From Thermoplasmata archaeon (GTDB taxonomy: Archaea; Thermoplasmatota; Thermoplasmata; RBG-16-68-12; JAGMCJ01): a stretch of 43,337 nucleotides of DNA. Location of the stretch: contig JAGLRN010000057.1 of NCBI GenBank assembly GCA_023136265.1, positions 1 through 43,337 on the forward strand, written 5' to 3'. Numbering within the stretch: the first letter of the stretch is position 1; each line of letters opens with the position of its first letter. This document shows positions 7,254 through 16,941 of this stretch, piece by piece. Under the pieces are notes generated by a model, which made no database searches, was not told the origin of the DNA, and was given only the letters and a program-made list of their open reading frames with translations. Position numbers and translations under genes: made by a program.

Positions 7254-10200
7254 ATGGGAAAGAACTTCTCGAAGCTCATGATGAGATTCGTGAGCTTTCT
7301 AATCGTAGGGACCATGATTCTTGGAAGCATGATGGGGATTCTCGACCAGCGTGAGGTCGAGGCAGATATCATAATCGACATCAACGGAGATGTTCTGATT
7401 ACCCCACCAGGAGAGACCTGGCAGGATGCAATCTATCGCGTGGACGGCAATATCACGATTGCCGGTGGAACACTAGAAGTGATAAACGGCGGAATCGTGT
7501 TCCTGCAGGACATCACGCACGTTCACCATCTGACAATCCAAGGTCCGGGGAGACTATGGCTCGTCAACAGCACCGTATCGACCTGGCTGGACCAAATCAA
7601 CAGCTACCCCAAGCTCAACATGCACGTGTCTGGAACACTTGAGATGGACACGGGTTCGCAGCTGAAGTTCCCGGGAACGCTGAACGCCTACGCGGGCTCC
7701 TCGATCGAGATGCGGGATTCCGTGATAACCGGGTTCTCCGCAACTGAACTGTCACCGTACGTAGGCGGGGCCACGCAGGAGTTTGATGACGCTCCCGTGA
7801 TGACCTTCACGGATTCAACTGTTGATTTGTATGACTCGAGAATCGAGAAGATTTATGAGAATCCAGGTTCTGGTGGTTCGGACTTCAGGTACAACATCAC
7901 GCTTGAAGGCAATACTGAGATGACAATAGTGAATTCCTATGTCGGAGTGGACTACTCCAATGACGCCAATAAACACAACGTCATCCTGGCGGATGACACA
8001 TCCACCGTTTACATATACAACATGACAATTGACGAAGATCAGGATCCGGCTCCCCACCTGAGATCTCCCTGCCTTCAACCATATGGCAATGTGATTCTTG
8101 GGAGTGGGACTGCTCTGCCAGACTCGATTCATCAGACGTTGGATACAACAACAACGCCCCAGGATGAGACGTTCTTGCAGGTGGACGACAATATCTGGTA
8201 TGTTGTCAAACCTCAAGAAACGATGTTCATAGATGGATTCGATTTGAACATGCCTTATGTGATGACCAGTGCTATGCTTTGGGTAACCTACTTCACGGAT
8301 CCAGAGTACGATGGAACTCGACCCGTCCGGTGGGGACAGTGGCCAGATTTGGGTGACACAACCATTGTTCCGGTCAATGCTGGCCTGGAGATCACTGCAA
8401 GCTTTGACCTCTACAGCGCTGGAATGGACACATTCAACGAACTCAGTGATCTCGACATCACATTCACTAACAACGATGCTTTGCCGGCGGCAAACGTCTA
8501 CTTCGACAGAATCTGGATCGAAGTGGATTACTTCGTCATAGACTCCCAGGCGACATTCTACATCCACCGCTGGCTCGTTCCGACCGTACGGGATGAGAAC
8601 GGAGCTCCCGTCGAGGACGCGGATGTTGACATAACATTCCTCGCTGATCCATTACTTCTTCCTGAGTACCCGAGGAATGGCTGGGCCAATGATCCGAGCT
8701 CAGACATACTCACGTACCTCGGGAAGACCGTGGGGAACTACAAGACAACCGGGGCGGACGGAAGGGCTTGGATTCCATTGCTCTCTGAGTGGATGAACAG
8801 CACACTGCAGCAGCCCACATTCCCGAACACCGAGTTCATCGGCAACTACAACGCGACTGCCACTTATGTACCGTTCACTGGCTTCGCAACCATGGCTTTC
8901 AACCCGTACCCAGCGCTGACCGAGTCCGATAATACTTATGTGTTGGACATATACCTCATTGGGCTCGTCCTCCCTGAGCCAGACCTTACACCCAAGACCG
9001 TCTGGACAGATCCCGCGATAATCCACGTTGGTGATAATGTGACTATCTGGGCAACGGTCGAGAACGTGGGTGACTGGCCAGCCATCGACATCTGGGTGGA
9101 CTTCACGGTGGGGGCGACCATCCTGCAATCCTGCTTCATCCCATGGCTGAACATAAGCGATTCAGCCAACTGCTCGGCTGTATGGATCAATGCAACGGTG
9201 GGAACCCATCTCGTCGTCGTTGATGTTGACCCGCCCATCGACACCGGCGGGATGATCCAGGAGTCGAATGAGGGCAACAACATGATGACCCTGCCCATAA
9301 CGGTGGAACCCCTCTATCCCGATCTCGTTGTCTTCATTGCCGCCCCAGGTCAGGGCTATCCTGGCAACCCATTGACAATCACTGCAACGATTCAGAATCA
9401 GGGCAATGCTGATGTGACGAACAAGTTCTTCGTGGAGTTCTTCATCGGAGCGGACAGCATCGATCTCATCACGTACTCAGACATACTAGATAACGAAACG
9501 ACCATCATCCTGGAAACCGAGTGGACGCCCATTGCTGTGGGCGATTACACGATTCGCGTCGTCGTCGATCCGACGGACACGGTGCAGGAGATCAGTGAGG
9601 ACAACAACGAAGCGACCTGGGACATCCAGGTCATTCCTGTCGCGAATCTTGTCATAATCTCGGACTACGTGTCTCCGGACGATCCCTGTCCATCGGAGGG
9701 CCAGAACATCCGGGCTGACGCTTGGATATCCAACGCAGGTCAGGCCGACGCCGCCATCTTCGAGGTGGCCTTCTGGATAGATGGCGTTTCAGTGGGAACA
9801 TGGACTTCCCCGTCTACTCTGGCCCCTGGGGCCACGGTCCTTGCTACAAGTCCGTTGTCAACACCAGCAGGGAGTCCTGGTTTCGGGGAAATCACGGTCA
9901 TGGTCGACCCGACCGATGCAATAACAGAGAGCAATGACGACGACAATACGGTGATTGCCCCGTACATGGTCTACACGGGATTAGAAACCGTCTGGTCTGT
10001 TGACACGACACTGGACTCAGTGGCCGTCTCACCGACTGACAACCTCGTGATTACGGCCAACATCGTGCTCATAAACTCGGAACTCACGGTGACTCAGTCA
10101 GGACCTGGCATTGGCCGGCACTACGTCAAGATCCAGACCGGAGGCAGCCTGACCCTCATCAACAGCGAGCTGAAGACCAACTTCGTTAACAACTGGCCTC

Positions 10201-13172
10201 TGAACGTCTGCGTGCTGGGCGACGGAGAGCTGATAACCGAGCAGGACTCCCAGGTGCTCCTGGACTCGGAGATCCATGGAAAGGGAGCTCTATTCACTCG
10301 AGGGAACGGGAGGATAGACCTGAGCGACACCATGCTCGACGGGGACATCAGGGCAACTGGATTCGATGTCTCGCTCAAGGACGTGGACCTCACCGGGGAT
10401 GTCGTGTTCATCTACACTCAGAACACCTCATACATATGGGACACGGTCTTCTGGACCGTTGGAACGCTTTCATTGAACACCGACGACGGTGATGTTGGCA
10501 CGCTCGACTTCGACATCAGGAACGTGTCCTTCGCCGACCCAGGTCTGGACCGGCAGCTCGTCTTTGGCGGGGACCAGTGGGTCTGGCTCACGGATGTCGA
10601 GACGCACATCCCTGTGGGCGAGGACTGGTGGACCAACATGATCGTCGGAAGCGCCAAGGTCTCGGTCTACTACTGGCTCACGGTCGAACTTGTTGACGGT
10701 ACGGGGGCATTGCTTCCGACCTCGAACCTCACGCTCTATCATCTCGACCCGGACACGCTCAGCTGGAGTGTGGCCATCGACGATCTGGGCAACCCCGTGC
10801 AAGACGTCTTCCTCCTGGAGGGCAACTACTTGTACCGCGCGCTTTCCCAGATAAGGTTCACGGTGGACCACTATGAGCCGTGGACATACATGGCGAACGG
10901 GTCGAAGTACCTTCCAGTTGAGGGAAGGAACTACTATCCCGACAAGGACGTCGCTGGCAGCGTTATGTCGAACACCGTCATCCGACTCGTGTTCTCGGCC
11001 CTCACCCCCGAGTTATGGCCTGAGGGAATCAGCTTCATCGGCGGCAACGGTATTTCGACCGACCAGCCGTACAACCTGGCTCTGGATGTCTCCGCCGCCG
11101 TTCACAATGATGGTAAGATCACGACGAGGAACGTCGAGGTCTACTTCTACGCCACCGACATCGATCCCGACAAGGATGGCACAATGCAGAACGAACCATC
11201 GACCTTCGCGGCCTACTTGATCGGTGTTGCCATCATCGACGTACCGGCGAACGGTACGGCAAACGCAGTGGTCACGTGGGAGAAGGACCAACCGACAATG
11301 ATCGCTGCTGGAAACAAGATCTCCGTCTTCATAGACATGTATGACAAGATCAACGAGGTCAACGAGCTGAACAACATTCGTATGGAAGTAGTCACCATGT
11401 TCCGCTGGCCCGACCTCGAGGTTCCGGTCGAGGATATCATCTCGATCCCGACACAGGTCCCAGTCAACTCACAGGTAACCCTTCAGGCGAAGGTCCGCAA
11501 CGTCGGATCGGCCGAAGCGACGAATGTCAGAGTGGAGTTCCTTGATAGCGGGACGTCGATCGGCAACGACACGATTCCCGTCATCCATTCCAGTGGATCG
11601 GCCCTTGCCATGGTCGACTGGACCGCCACTCAGTCAGGACCTCGTGAGATAACGGTAATCGCTTACACGGACAACCTCACTAGCGAGAACACGGACTACA
11701 ATTGGGATAACAACGAAGCGTCGATTACGAAGTCCGTTCTCTCCGTTCCAGACCTCATGGTGGACTCGACTAGCGTCACGGGTCTTGGAACACCGCCGAA
11801 CGTGACACAGGCCAAGGGATTCACATTCACCGTCAGGGTCTACAACATCGGTCAGAGCTCTGTCTCCTCGTTCACCATCGACGCATACATTGACAGTAAC
11901 GCCCTCCTAATCGCAAGCCTGAGTGATCTGTCCATTGGAGGCGATACGTACAGCGACTTCGAAATCTCCGTCGCGGACGGCCTGCCCGACACGGGGACGT
12001 ACGACCTTATTGTGGCAGTTGATCCAGCCTACGAAGTCCCCGAGGCCGACGATGCGAACAACAACGTCACGGTCTCCCTGCAAGTTGTTCCGCCTCAGGG
12101 TTTCATAACGATAAGCCAACCGCCAGTTGGCCAGGAATACAAGCCCGGCACGACGATACTCATAAGAGGCCGTGTCCAGACAAACGCACACGATCCGATA
12201 CCCGGCGTAACAGTGCATATTGACCTTCTCGGTACCCCGGCTTCGGTGAACACTGTGACTGACTCTAGTGGCCAATTCCTCATCACGAGCTTCCAGATCC
12301 CCGACGTCAAGGGCACGTTCATTCTCCAGGCCTCGACCGACATCGTCTCCATTACAGATGCCAATGTGACGATCACGGTCAAGGAGGAAATCCCCTGGTA
12401 TATGGAGAAGTTCCTTGGGATTGAGATATGGCTCTGGCTCATCATCATCATAATCATCGTTGCCGTCATCGTTGCCGTCACAGTCTATCTCAAGTACGTC
12501 GGACTCGGCAAGCTTGTCGAATGCGGGAACTGTGGAGCTTTCATCCCGGAGTCCAGCGAGAAGTGTCCGAAGTGCGGCGTGGAATTCGAGAAGGACCTGG
12601 CGAAGTGCAGCAGCTGTGGAGCTTGGATACCCATCGGCGTCAAGGTCTGTCCCGAGTGCGGCGTGGAGTTCGCGACCGGAGAGCTCGAGATGGAGGAGTA
12701 TCACGAGAAGATGAAGATGCAGTACGAAGAGGTCGTTGCGAAGTTCCGCGCTGAGGCCGACAAGGCTCTTGGAAGAACCCTCAGCGAGGATGAGTTCCAG
12801 TCGTGGTGGAAGACACAACCAACGTTCGTGACCTTCCAGGAATGGCTGAGGGAAGAAGAGGAGATGAGGAAGATGGGCTCACGCGCGTGCCCGTCCTGCG
12901 GAACGCTCAACTCCGTCACGGCCAAGGTGTGCCACAAGTGCGGTACCCTCTTCGAGGATGTCGAGGCGGAGGTCCCGCCTGCAAAGGAGCCGCCCAGGAA
13001 ACCCGCAGCCCCGGCCCCTGTCGAGGAGAAGGCCGTCCCCGAGGAGAAGCTGGAGAAGCTGGAAAGGCCGGTTCCGAAGAAGGTCGTCAAGAAGCCGGTG
13101 GACAGGGCCGTAGTTCAGAAGAAAGTGATTAAGAAGCCCGTCGTCGAAGAGGAGACGGAAGGAGAGCTCTAG
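7254..13172 (+). CDS. giant CARDB/beta-helix surface protein with transmembrane anchor and cytoplasmic zinc ribbons
   Basis: 1972 residues from ATG 7254. A signal peptide (FVSFLIVGTMILGSMMG, about 12-28) is followed by right-handed beta-helix-like repeats. Three CARDB-type Ig domains come next (around 565-900; typical PDL, VENVG, ESNEGNN motifs). A second beta-helix-like part follows (around 900-1240), then three more CARDB-like domains (about 1255-1620; VRNVGSAEATNV, DWDNNEA-like ends) and one carboxypeptidase-regulatory-like domain (about 1620-1715). One hydrophobic helix (WLWLIIIIIIVAVIVAV, about 1725-1748) then crosses the membrane. What follows must be cytoplasmic: paired ribbons CGNC/CPKC and CSSC/CPEC (about 1755-1809), a charged helix, a third ribbon CPSC/CHKC (about 1877-1900), and a Pro/Lys tail. 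Probably an adhesin or surface sensor. It converges on the pilus operon with CTAG-overlapping stops. Confidence 0.85.
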   Translation: MGKNFSKLMMRFVSFLIVGTMILGSMMGILDQREVEADIIIDINGDVLITPPGETWQDAIYRVDGNITIAGGTLEVINGGIVFLQDITHVHHLTIQGPGRLWLVNSTVSTWLDQINSYPKLNMHVSGTLEMDTGSQLKFPGTLNAYAGSSIEMRDSVITGFSATELSPYVGGATQEFDDAPVMTFTDSTVDLYDSRIEKIYENPGSGGSDFRYNITLEGNTEMTIVNSYVGVDYSNDANKHNVILADDTSTVYIYNMTIDEDQDPAPHLRSPCLQPYGNVILGSGTALPDSIHQTLDTTTTPQDETFLQVDDNIWYVVKPQETMFIDGFDLNMPYVMTSAMLWVTYFTDPEYDGTRPVRWGQWPDLGDTTIVPVNAGLEITASFDLYSAGMDTFNELSDLDITFTNNDALPAANVYFDRIWIEVDYFVIDSQATFYIHRWLVPTVRDENGAPVEDADVDITFLADPLLLPEYPRNGWANDPSSDILTYLGKTVGNYKTTGADGRAWIPLLSEWMNSTLQQPTFPNTEFIGNYNATATYVPFTGFATMAFNPYPALTESDNTYVLDIYLIGLVLPEPDLTPKTVWTDPAIIHVGDNVTIWATVENVGDWPAIDIWVDFTVGATILQSCFIPWLNISDSANCSAVWINATVGTHLVVVDVDPPIDTGGMIQESNEGNNMMTLPITVEPLYPDLVVFIAAPGQGYPGNPLTITATIQNQGNADVTNKFFVEFFIGADSIDLITYSDILDNETTIILETEWTPIAVGDYTIRVVVDPTDTVQEISEDNNEATWDIQVIPVANLVIISDYVSPDDPCPSEGQNIRADAWISNAGQADAAIFEVAFWIDGVSVGTWTSPSTLAPGATVLATSPLSTPAGSPGFGEITVMVDPTDAITESNDDDNTVIAPYMVYTGLETVWSVDTTLDSVAVSPTDNLVITANIVLINSELTVTQSGPGIGRHYVKIQTGGSLTLINSELKTNFVNNWPLNVCVLGDGELITEQDSQVLLDSEIHGKGALFTRGNGRIDLSDTMLDGDIRATGFDVSLKDVDLTGDVVFIYTQNTSYIWDTVFWTVGTLSLNTDDGDVGTLDFDIRNVSFADPGLDRQLVFGGDQWVWLTDVETHIPVGEDWWTNMIVGSAKVSVYYWLTVELVDGTGALLPTSNLTLYHLDPDTLSWSVAIDDLGNPVQDVFLLEGNYLYRALSQIRFTVDHYEPWTYMANGSKYLPVEGRNYYPDKDVAGSVMSNTVIRLVFSALTPELWPEGISFIGGNGISTDQPYNLALDVSAAVHNDGKITTRNVEVYFYATDIDPDKDGTMQNEPSTFAAYLIGVAIIDVPANGTANAVVTWEKDQPTMIAAGNKISVFIDMYDKINEVNELNNIRMEVVTMFRWPDLEVPVEDIISIPTQVPVNSQVTLQAKVRNVGSAEATNVRVEFLDSGTSIGNDTIPVIHSSGSALAMVDWTATQSGPREITVIAYTDNLTSENTDYNWDNNEASITKSVLSVPDLMVDSTSVTGLGTPPNVTQAKGFTFTVRVYNIGQSSVSSFTIDAYIDSNALLIASLSDLSIGGDTYSDFEISVADGLPDTGTYDLIVAVDPAYEVPEADDANNNVTVSLQVVPPQGFITISQPPVGQEYKPGTTILIRGRVQTNAHDPIPGVTVHIDLLGTPASVNTVTDSSGQFLITSFQIPDVKGTFILQASTDIVSITDANVTITVKEEIPWYMEKFLGIEIWLWLIIIIIIVAVIVAVTVYLKYVGLGKLVECGNCGAFIPESSEKCPKCGVEFEKDLAKCSSCGAWIPIGVKVCPECGVEFATGELEMEEYHEKMKMQYEEVVAKFRAEADKALGRTLSEDEFQSWWKTQPTFVTFQEWLREEEEMRKMGSRACPSCGTLNSVTAKVCHKCGTLFEDVEAEVPPAKEPPRKPAAPAPVEEKAVPEEKLEKLERPVPKKVVKKPVDRAVVQKKVIKKPVVEEETEGEL

Positions 13173-14962
13173 CCTCTCGCCAGAACCCCTTTCGCTTTCT
13201 TGTAGACCGCGTCGGGGTCCTTGTAGTACGAGGAGATGATCTTCGCCACCTGCGTGTGTTTATCGAGCCCGATCTTGTTCATGTACTTGAAGAGCTCGAT
13301 TCTCCTCCGGACCTCCTGCTCCATCCTCTTCTGTGACCAGTTCCTCGTGATGGATATCTTCTCGTAGACGTAGCTGTGCCCGCTGTAGTTGAAGGTGTCG
13401 TCAGCAGGGTTCCACGAGTAGGCGGTGTTGGTTATCAGCTCGTCTGACTCAGGGTCCACCCCGATGAACTCTGTGAGCGACTTCACTCTTCTGGTCATGT
13501 CGGTCCCAACCTTCACCTGGGCCTGCATCAGGACGATGTCCAGTGCGGAGACAAGAGCGCGCGGGAGGTTTATCGGGTCGTTCTCCATCCTGTGAACCAT
13601 CGCCTGGACGTCCTCAGCGTGGAACGTCGTGTACGCACTCTTCCCCGTTGCCATCGCCTGGAAGACGACGTAGGCCTCCGTTCCTCTGACCTCTCCGACC
13701 ATCAGGTACTGAGGCCGTTGTCGCAGGGCGGATGTCAGCAGGTCGAACATGTCGATCTCTCCCATCGCCTTCCCCGTGACCGGATTCCTGGATCCGAACC
13801 CAGCACGGGTCACGGTGGGAACCCAGTTGTCGTGCGGCAGGTTGAGCTCTCTAGTGTCCTCGATGCTGACGATCTTCATCTGAGGCGGTATGAAGAGCAG
13901 TATGGCGTTGAGCGTGGTAGTCTTCCCGCTCGCCGTTCCACCGCATATGAGCATGGACTGACCGTTCTCGATGGCGAGCCACAGATAGGCCATCATCTCA
14001 TCATTCATCGTCTTGAATCTCAACAGGTCCAGAGGTGTGAACGGGTTCTCCCTGAACCTTCTGATCGTGAAGCTCGAGCCTCTCTTGGTGACGTGCTTGC
14101 CGAGTGTCGCCTGAAGCCTTGACCCATCCGGCACTGTGGCGTCGAGCATCGGTTGCGCGACCGAGATGTGCTTGCCGCATCTCTGTGCCAGCCAAACGAC
14201 GAAGGAATCGAGCTCCCCCTCGTCGTCAAACTTCAGGTTGGAGGGTATGGACCCGTACTTCCTGTGATAGATGTAGAACGGGATCTGGACACCATCACAC
14301 GAGATGTCCTCCACGTTCGGGTCGATCATCACGGTATCGATGGCTCCGAACCTGATGAAGTCCCTGAGCACGTAGTACATTATCCTCTCCTTGGATATCG
14401 GGTGAAGGTTGACACCGAGCTCCCGGAGAAGACCGTCCACAAGCCTCCTCAGGTAGGTCTCCCTAACTCTCTCGTCCTCTTCCGCGATTGTCTCAAGTGA
14501 TTCGACCAGGATCTCCTTGAGGACCTCGAGTATGTCCACCTCTTCTGGGAGGAGTTTCGGCTCAATGACCTCGTACCTGTACTCATTCGAGCGCGTGTCG
14601 TAGTTTATGCGAATGTAGGAATAACCCTCAATCATGGGCAGGATCTCGATTTCAGTGAGGTCCTTCTTCGAAATCTTGGGGATCGTAGTTACCCTTCCCA
14701 TCGTTTTCTCTTCGACCCCACCGACCAAGGGCGCGAGGACCTTTATTCCCTTCTTGCCCAGAAGCTTGCTGAAGTATCCCTTCTTGACGGCATCGAGGGC
14801 GGAGAAGACGCTTCTCTTCCTGCGCTCTTCTATGACTTCCAGCTCCTCCTCTGTCGCCGTCTTCTCCCGTTCGAGCCGCCTGAGCTTCGCAGCAGTCTCT
14901 TCCTCTCTCCTCTTGAGCTCTTCCAGCTCGTCTTTGACATCCTTGCCTATCGCTTCACTCAA
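13169..14962 (-). CDS. type II/IV secretion-type ATPase (TadA/VirB11/ArlI-like), copy 2 of the operon
   Basis: Hexameric motor ATPase of the PilT/VirB11 superfamily, acting at the inner face of the membrane with the F-type proteins encoded just upstream. The frame is open to 14971, but AGGTGAT followed by four bases points to TTG 14962 (597 aa). A basic coiled coil (about 10-60) precedes the N-terminal domain. The motor core has DISCDG, RGSSFTIRRF, Walker A GGTASGKTTT (about 345-353), the Asp box SIEDTREL, Walker B-type YLMVGEVRG and the His box TTFHAE. It is clearly homologous to the copy at 16922-18598 along its whole core but differs in its N-terminal coiled coil and about half of its residues. 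Last gene of the operon; its stop overlaps the surface-protein gene in CTAG. Confidence 0.93.
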   Translation of the reverse strand: MSEAIGKDVKDELEELKRREEETAAKLRRLEREKTATEEELEVIEERRKRSVFSALDAVKKGYFSKLLGKKGIKVLAPLVGGVEEKTMGRVTTIPKISKKDLTEIEILPMIEGYSYIRINYDTRSNEYRYEVIEPKLLPEEVDILEVLKEILVESLETIAEEDERVRETYLRRLVDGLLRELGVNLHPISKERIMYYVLRDFIRFGAIDTVMIDPNVEDISCDGVQIPFYIYHRKYGSIPSNLKFDDEGELDSFVVWLAQRCGKHISVAQPMLDATVPDGSRLQATLGKHVTKRGSSFTIRRFRENPFTPLDLLRFKTMNDEMMAYLWLAIENGQSMLICGGTASGKTTTLNAILLFIPPQMKIVSIEDTRELNLPHDNWVPTVTRAGFGSRNPVTGKAMGEIDMFDLLTSALRQRPQYLMVGEVRGTEAYVVFQAMATGKSAYTTFHAEDVQAMVHRMENDPINLPRALVSALDIVLMQAQVKVGTDMTRRVKSLTEFIGVDPESDELITNTAYSWNPADDTFNYSGHSYVYEKISITRNWSQKRMEQEVRRRIELFKYMNKIGLDKHTQVAKIISSYYKDPDAVYKKAKGVLARG

Positions 14963-14971
14963 TTCCATCAC

Positions 14972-15910
14972 CTAGATTAACATCAGAATGGAGAAACCGA
15001 TTATCAACATCAGGAAGCTGTGCCTGAATCCGCTGACTACCCTTCCGTTGTCGATAACCCCTGCGAGCAGCCCATCACCCACGGCATGTATTATCGCTGC
15101 AAGGAAGAAGGCCAGCTTGATGCTTTCCACGACATTCGGCAGGTCGGACGCAAGCGGGCTATCCACCGAACCGCCACTGTCGCCACCTGTGGCAGTGAGC
15201 GACTCGCTTGCCTCAAGCATCTTCGGGAGGAAAGTCGCGTTGATGATGGCGATTGTGACAAGGAACACGAAGAACGAGATGTAGATGACAGCGATGTATG
15301 TCGACATCGCAATGCTCCTTTCGTATTCTGTCAGCTGCGTTTCCTTGGCATCATGCGACACCATCGTCAGAACGTCTGCGACATCTCCGCCCGCATCGCT
15401 CGACTTGACGATGATGCTGACGACACGACTGACCATGGGCGTCTTGACACGCTCGTTGAAGAGCTTGAGTGCTTCGCTCGCGGGAACTCCCCATTGGATT
15501 TGGGCCGCCATCTTCTCGATCTCTGCAGTGAGCTTCCCATACCTTCCGGACGAGGCCACGACAATCGATTCGGCAAGAGTCATTCCGAACCTTCCGGCCT
15601 CAGCAACGTCTCTGAGGAAATCCGGAAGCCTTCCCTCGATCGCCTCGATTTGCTTCAGTTTCCTCTGCGAATAGAACCCGTACGGCCCCAGCATAGCGAG
15701 CATTGCAAAGACAATGAAGTTCACCCCCCTCTTGACGGGCTGGGTCGCCTCGTCCGCACGCAGTGGCATGTTGAAGATATCCATGATGTTCAGGATTGCG
15801 ATGACGACGAGGATCCCAGCAATGCCCCCGCTCACTAGCAGTATCGGTTTGGTGAAGTCCAGCTTCTCGTACATCTTTGTCTTGGCTTGCTCCAGGTCTG
15901 CTTTCGTCAT
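14972..15910 (-). CDS. type II secretion F-family membrane protein (TadC-like)
   Basis: Polytopic platform protein of the pilus; the family couples the ATPase to pilin insertion. An early hydrophobic pair (PILLVSGGIAGILVVIAIL and FIVFAMLAMLGPYGF) is followed by a cytoplasmic T2SSF domain with LPDFLRDVAEAGRFGM and SSDAGGDVADVLTM. Two or three C-terminal membrane helices (YIAVIYISFFVFLVTIAI, LAFFLAAIIHAVG, SFLMLIIGFSILMLI) end the protein. ATG 15910 is chosen (312 aa): GGAGG lies seven bases upstream and ATGA overlaps the stop of the preceding gene. The frame is open to 15937. Confidence 0.9.
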   Translation of the reverse strand: MTKADLEQAKTKMYEKLDFTKPILLVSGGIAGILVVIAILNIMDIFNMPLRADEATQPVKRGVNFIVFAMLAMLGPYGFYSQRKLKQIEAIEGRLPDFLRDVAEAGRFGMTLAESIVVASSGRYGKLTAEIEKMAAQIQWGVPASEALKLFNERVKTPMVSRVVSIIVKSSDAGGDVADVLTMVSHDAKETQLTEYERSIAMSTYIAVIYISFFVFLVTIAIINATFLPKMLEASESLTATGGDSGGSVDSPLASDLPNVVESIKLAFFLAAIIHAVGDGLLAGVIDNGRVVSGFRHSFLMLIIGFSILMLI

Positions 15911-16941
15911 CCCCTGGCCTCCTGCTCCATGTTCCATATGACGAAGATGAACCCGAACTGGGAAATCGGTATCATTAGGCCAACGACGACGTACAGCAGG
16001 GTCACAACAAAGCCTGACCCACCCTTGCTAATCAGGCCCATTATGGCCATGATGACGACGAGGAAGAGAGGGAAAGCGACGACTACCGTGACGAAGCTCT
16101 CTGCAAGCATGCCGAGGGTCTCCATGTTCTTCTTCATTTCCAGTTTGTCTTCCTTCTCGAACTGTTCCGCCTTCATAAGGAAGTAGGGCTTGAGCTGTCC
16201 TCCGGACGTGGAGGTTGTGACGACGCCCTGGAGGAAGTCCTGGAACTTGATGGACGGGGATCTTGCGGCACCAGCACGGATGGCGGAGAGGATGTCGACT
16301 CCCAGAAGCTCCGTGTCCCTCGTTATCCACTCGGCCTCCTCAGCAACCTCGCCGTACACCGTTTGCTTCGAGAGCTCCTTGAAAATGACGTCGACTGGCA
16401 CGTCGGCCGACGCCATCGCGGAAATGAAGCTCATCGCTCCGGAAATCTTGGCGTCGATCTTGGTTCCCCTCTTCTTCTTCGTGGATGAAGGGGAGTGCAT
16501 CAATACGAAGTACGCGAGGACTGCTGGAACCACTGCCAACAAGATGGCAATGATGATGCTTGTCATCGCATCCGCGCCCAGTATGAACATGAGCGCTCCG
16601 AGGATTACTCCGAGGATCACACCGACGATCACCATGATGAACGTGCTCATCCAAACATAGGCCAGATACTCTTCCGGTCTGATTTTCAGGTGAGCCTGAA
16701 CGAGGTTGTCTTCCAGTTCCTGCGTCGGTTCGAACTTCGACTCCACGAACCCTCCAAGGAAGCGCCAGCTGGTCTCCTGAAAGGGCGTCAGCTTGATGTA
16801 TGCTGCCGGTTTCGAGCCCTTGGCCAGCCTTATCTGGTGAGGCCCTCTGAACCCTGCGTCATCTGGTCTGAACCTCTTCGTCTTCACATAGGCCTTACTC
16901 GCCTCTAACTTATCGAATGTGTCAGACCTCTCTGGCGGCAA
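15907..16941 (-). CDS. type II secretion F-family membrane protein (TadB-like)
   Basis: Second platform protein of the pilus operon, the partner of the TadC-like protein. A soluble N-terminal region of about 95 residues is followed by two long membrane helices (FIMVIVGVILGVILGALMF and SIIIAILLAVVPAVLAYFV). Then come the cytoplasmic T2SSF domain (SFISAMASADVPVDVIF, FLQGVVTTSTSGGQ) and two C-terminal helices. The frame opens at TTG 16956, but AAGGTGAT at 16946-16953 with a four-base gap favours TTG 16941 (344 aa). It overlaps the ATPase gene before it by about 20 bases and the TadC-like gene after it by four, so translation is probably coupled. Confidence 0.9.
   Translation of the reverse strand: MPPERSDTFDKLEASKAYVKTKRFRPDDAGFRGPHQIRLAKGSKPAAYIKLTPFQETSWRFLGGFVESKFEPTQELEDNLVQAHLKIRPEEYLAYVWMSTFIMVIVGVILGVILGALMFILGADAMTSIIIAILLAVVPAVLAYFVLMHSPSSTKKKRGTKIDAKISGAMSFISAMASADVPVDVIFKELSKQTVYGEVAEEAEWITRDTELLGVDILSAIRAGAARSPSIKFQDFLQGVVTTSTSGGQLKPYFLMKAEQFEKEDKLEMKKNMETLGMLAESFVTVVVAFPLFLVVIMAIMGLISKGGSGFVVTLLYVVVGLMIPISQFGFIFVIWNMEQEARG

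Noticed and set aside
11907-12818. Minus-strand open frame of 303 codons inside the surface-protein gene
   Set aside because: It lies antisense to CARDB, membrane-helix and zinc-ribbon coding sequence; no start signals or recognisable motifs.
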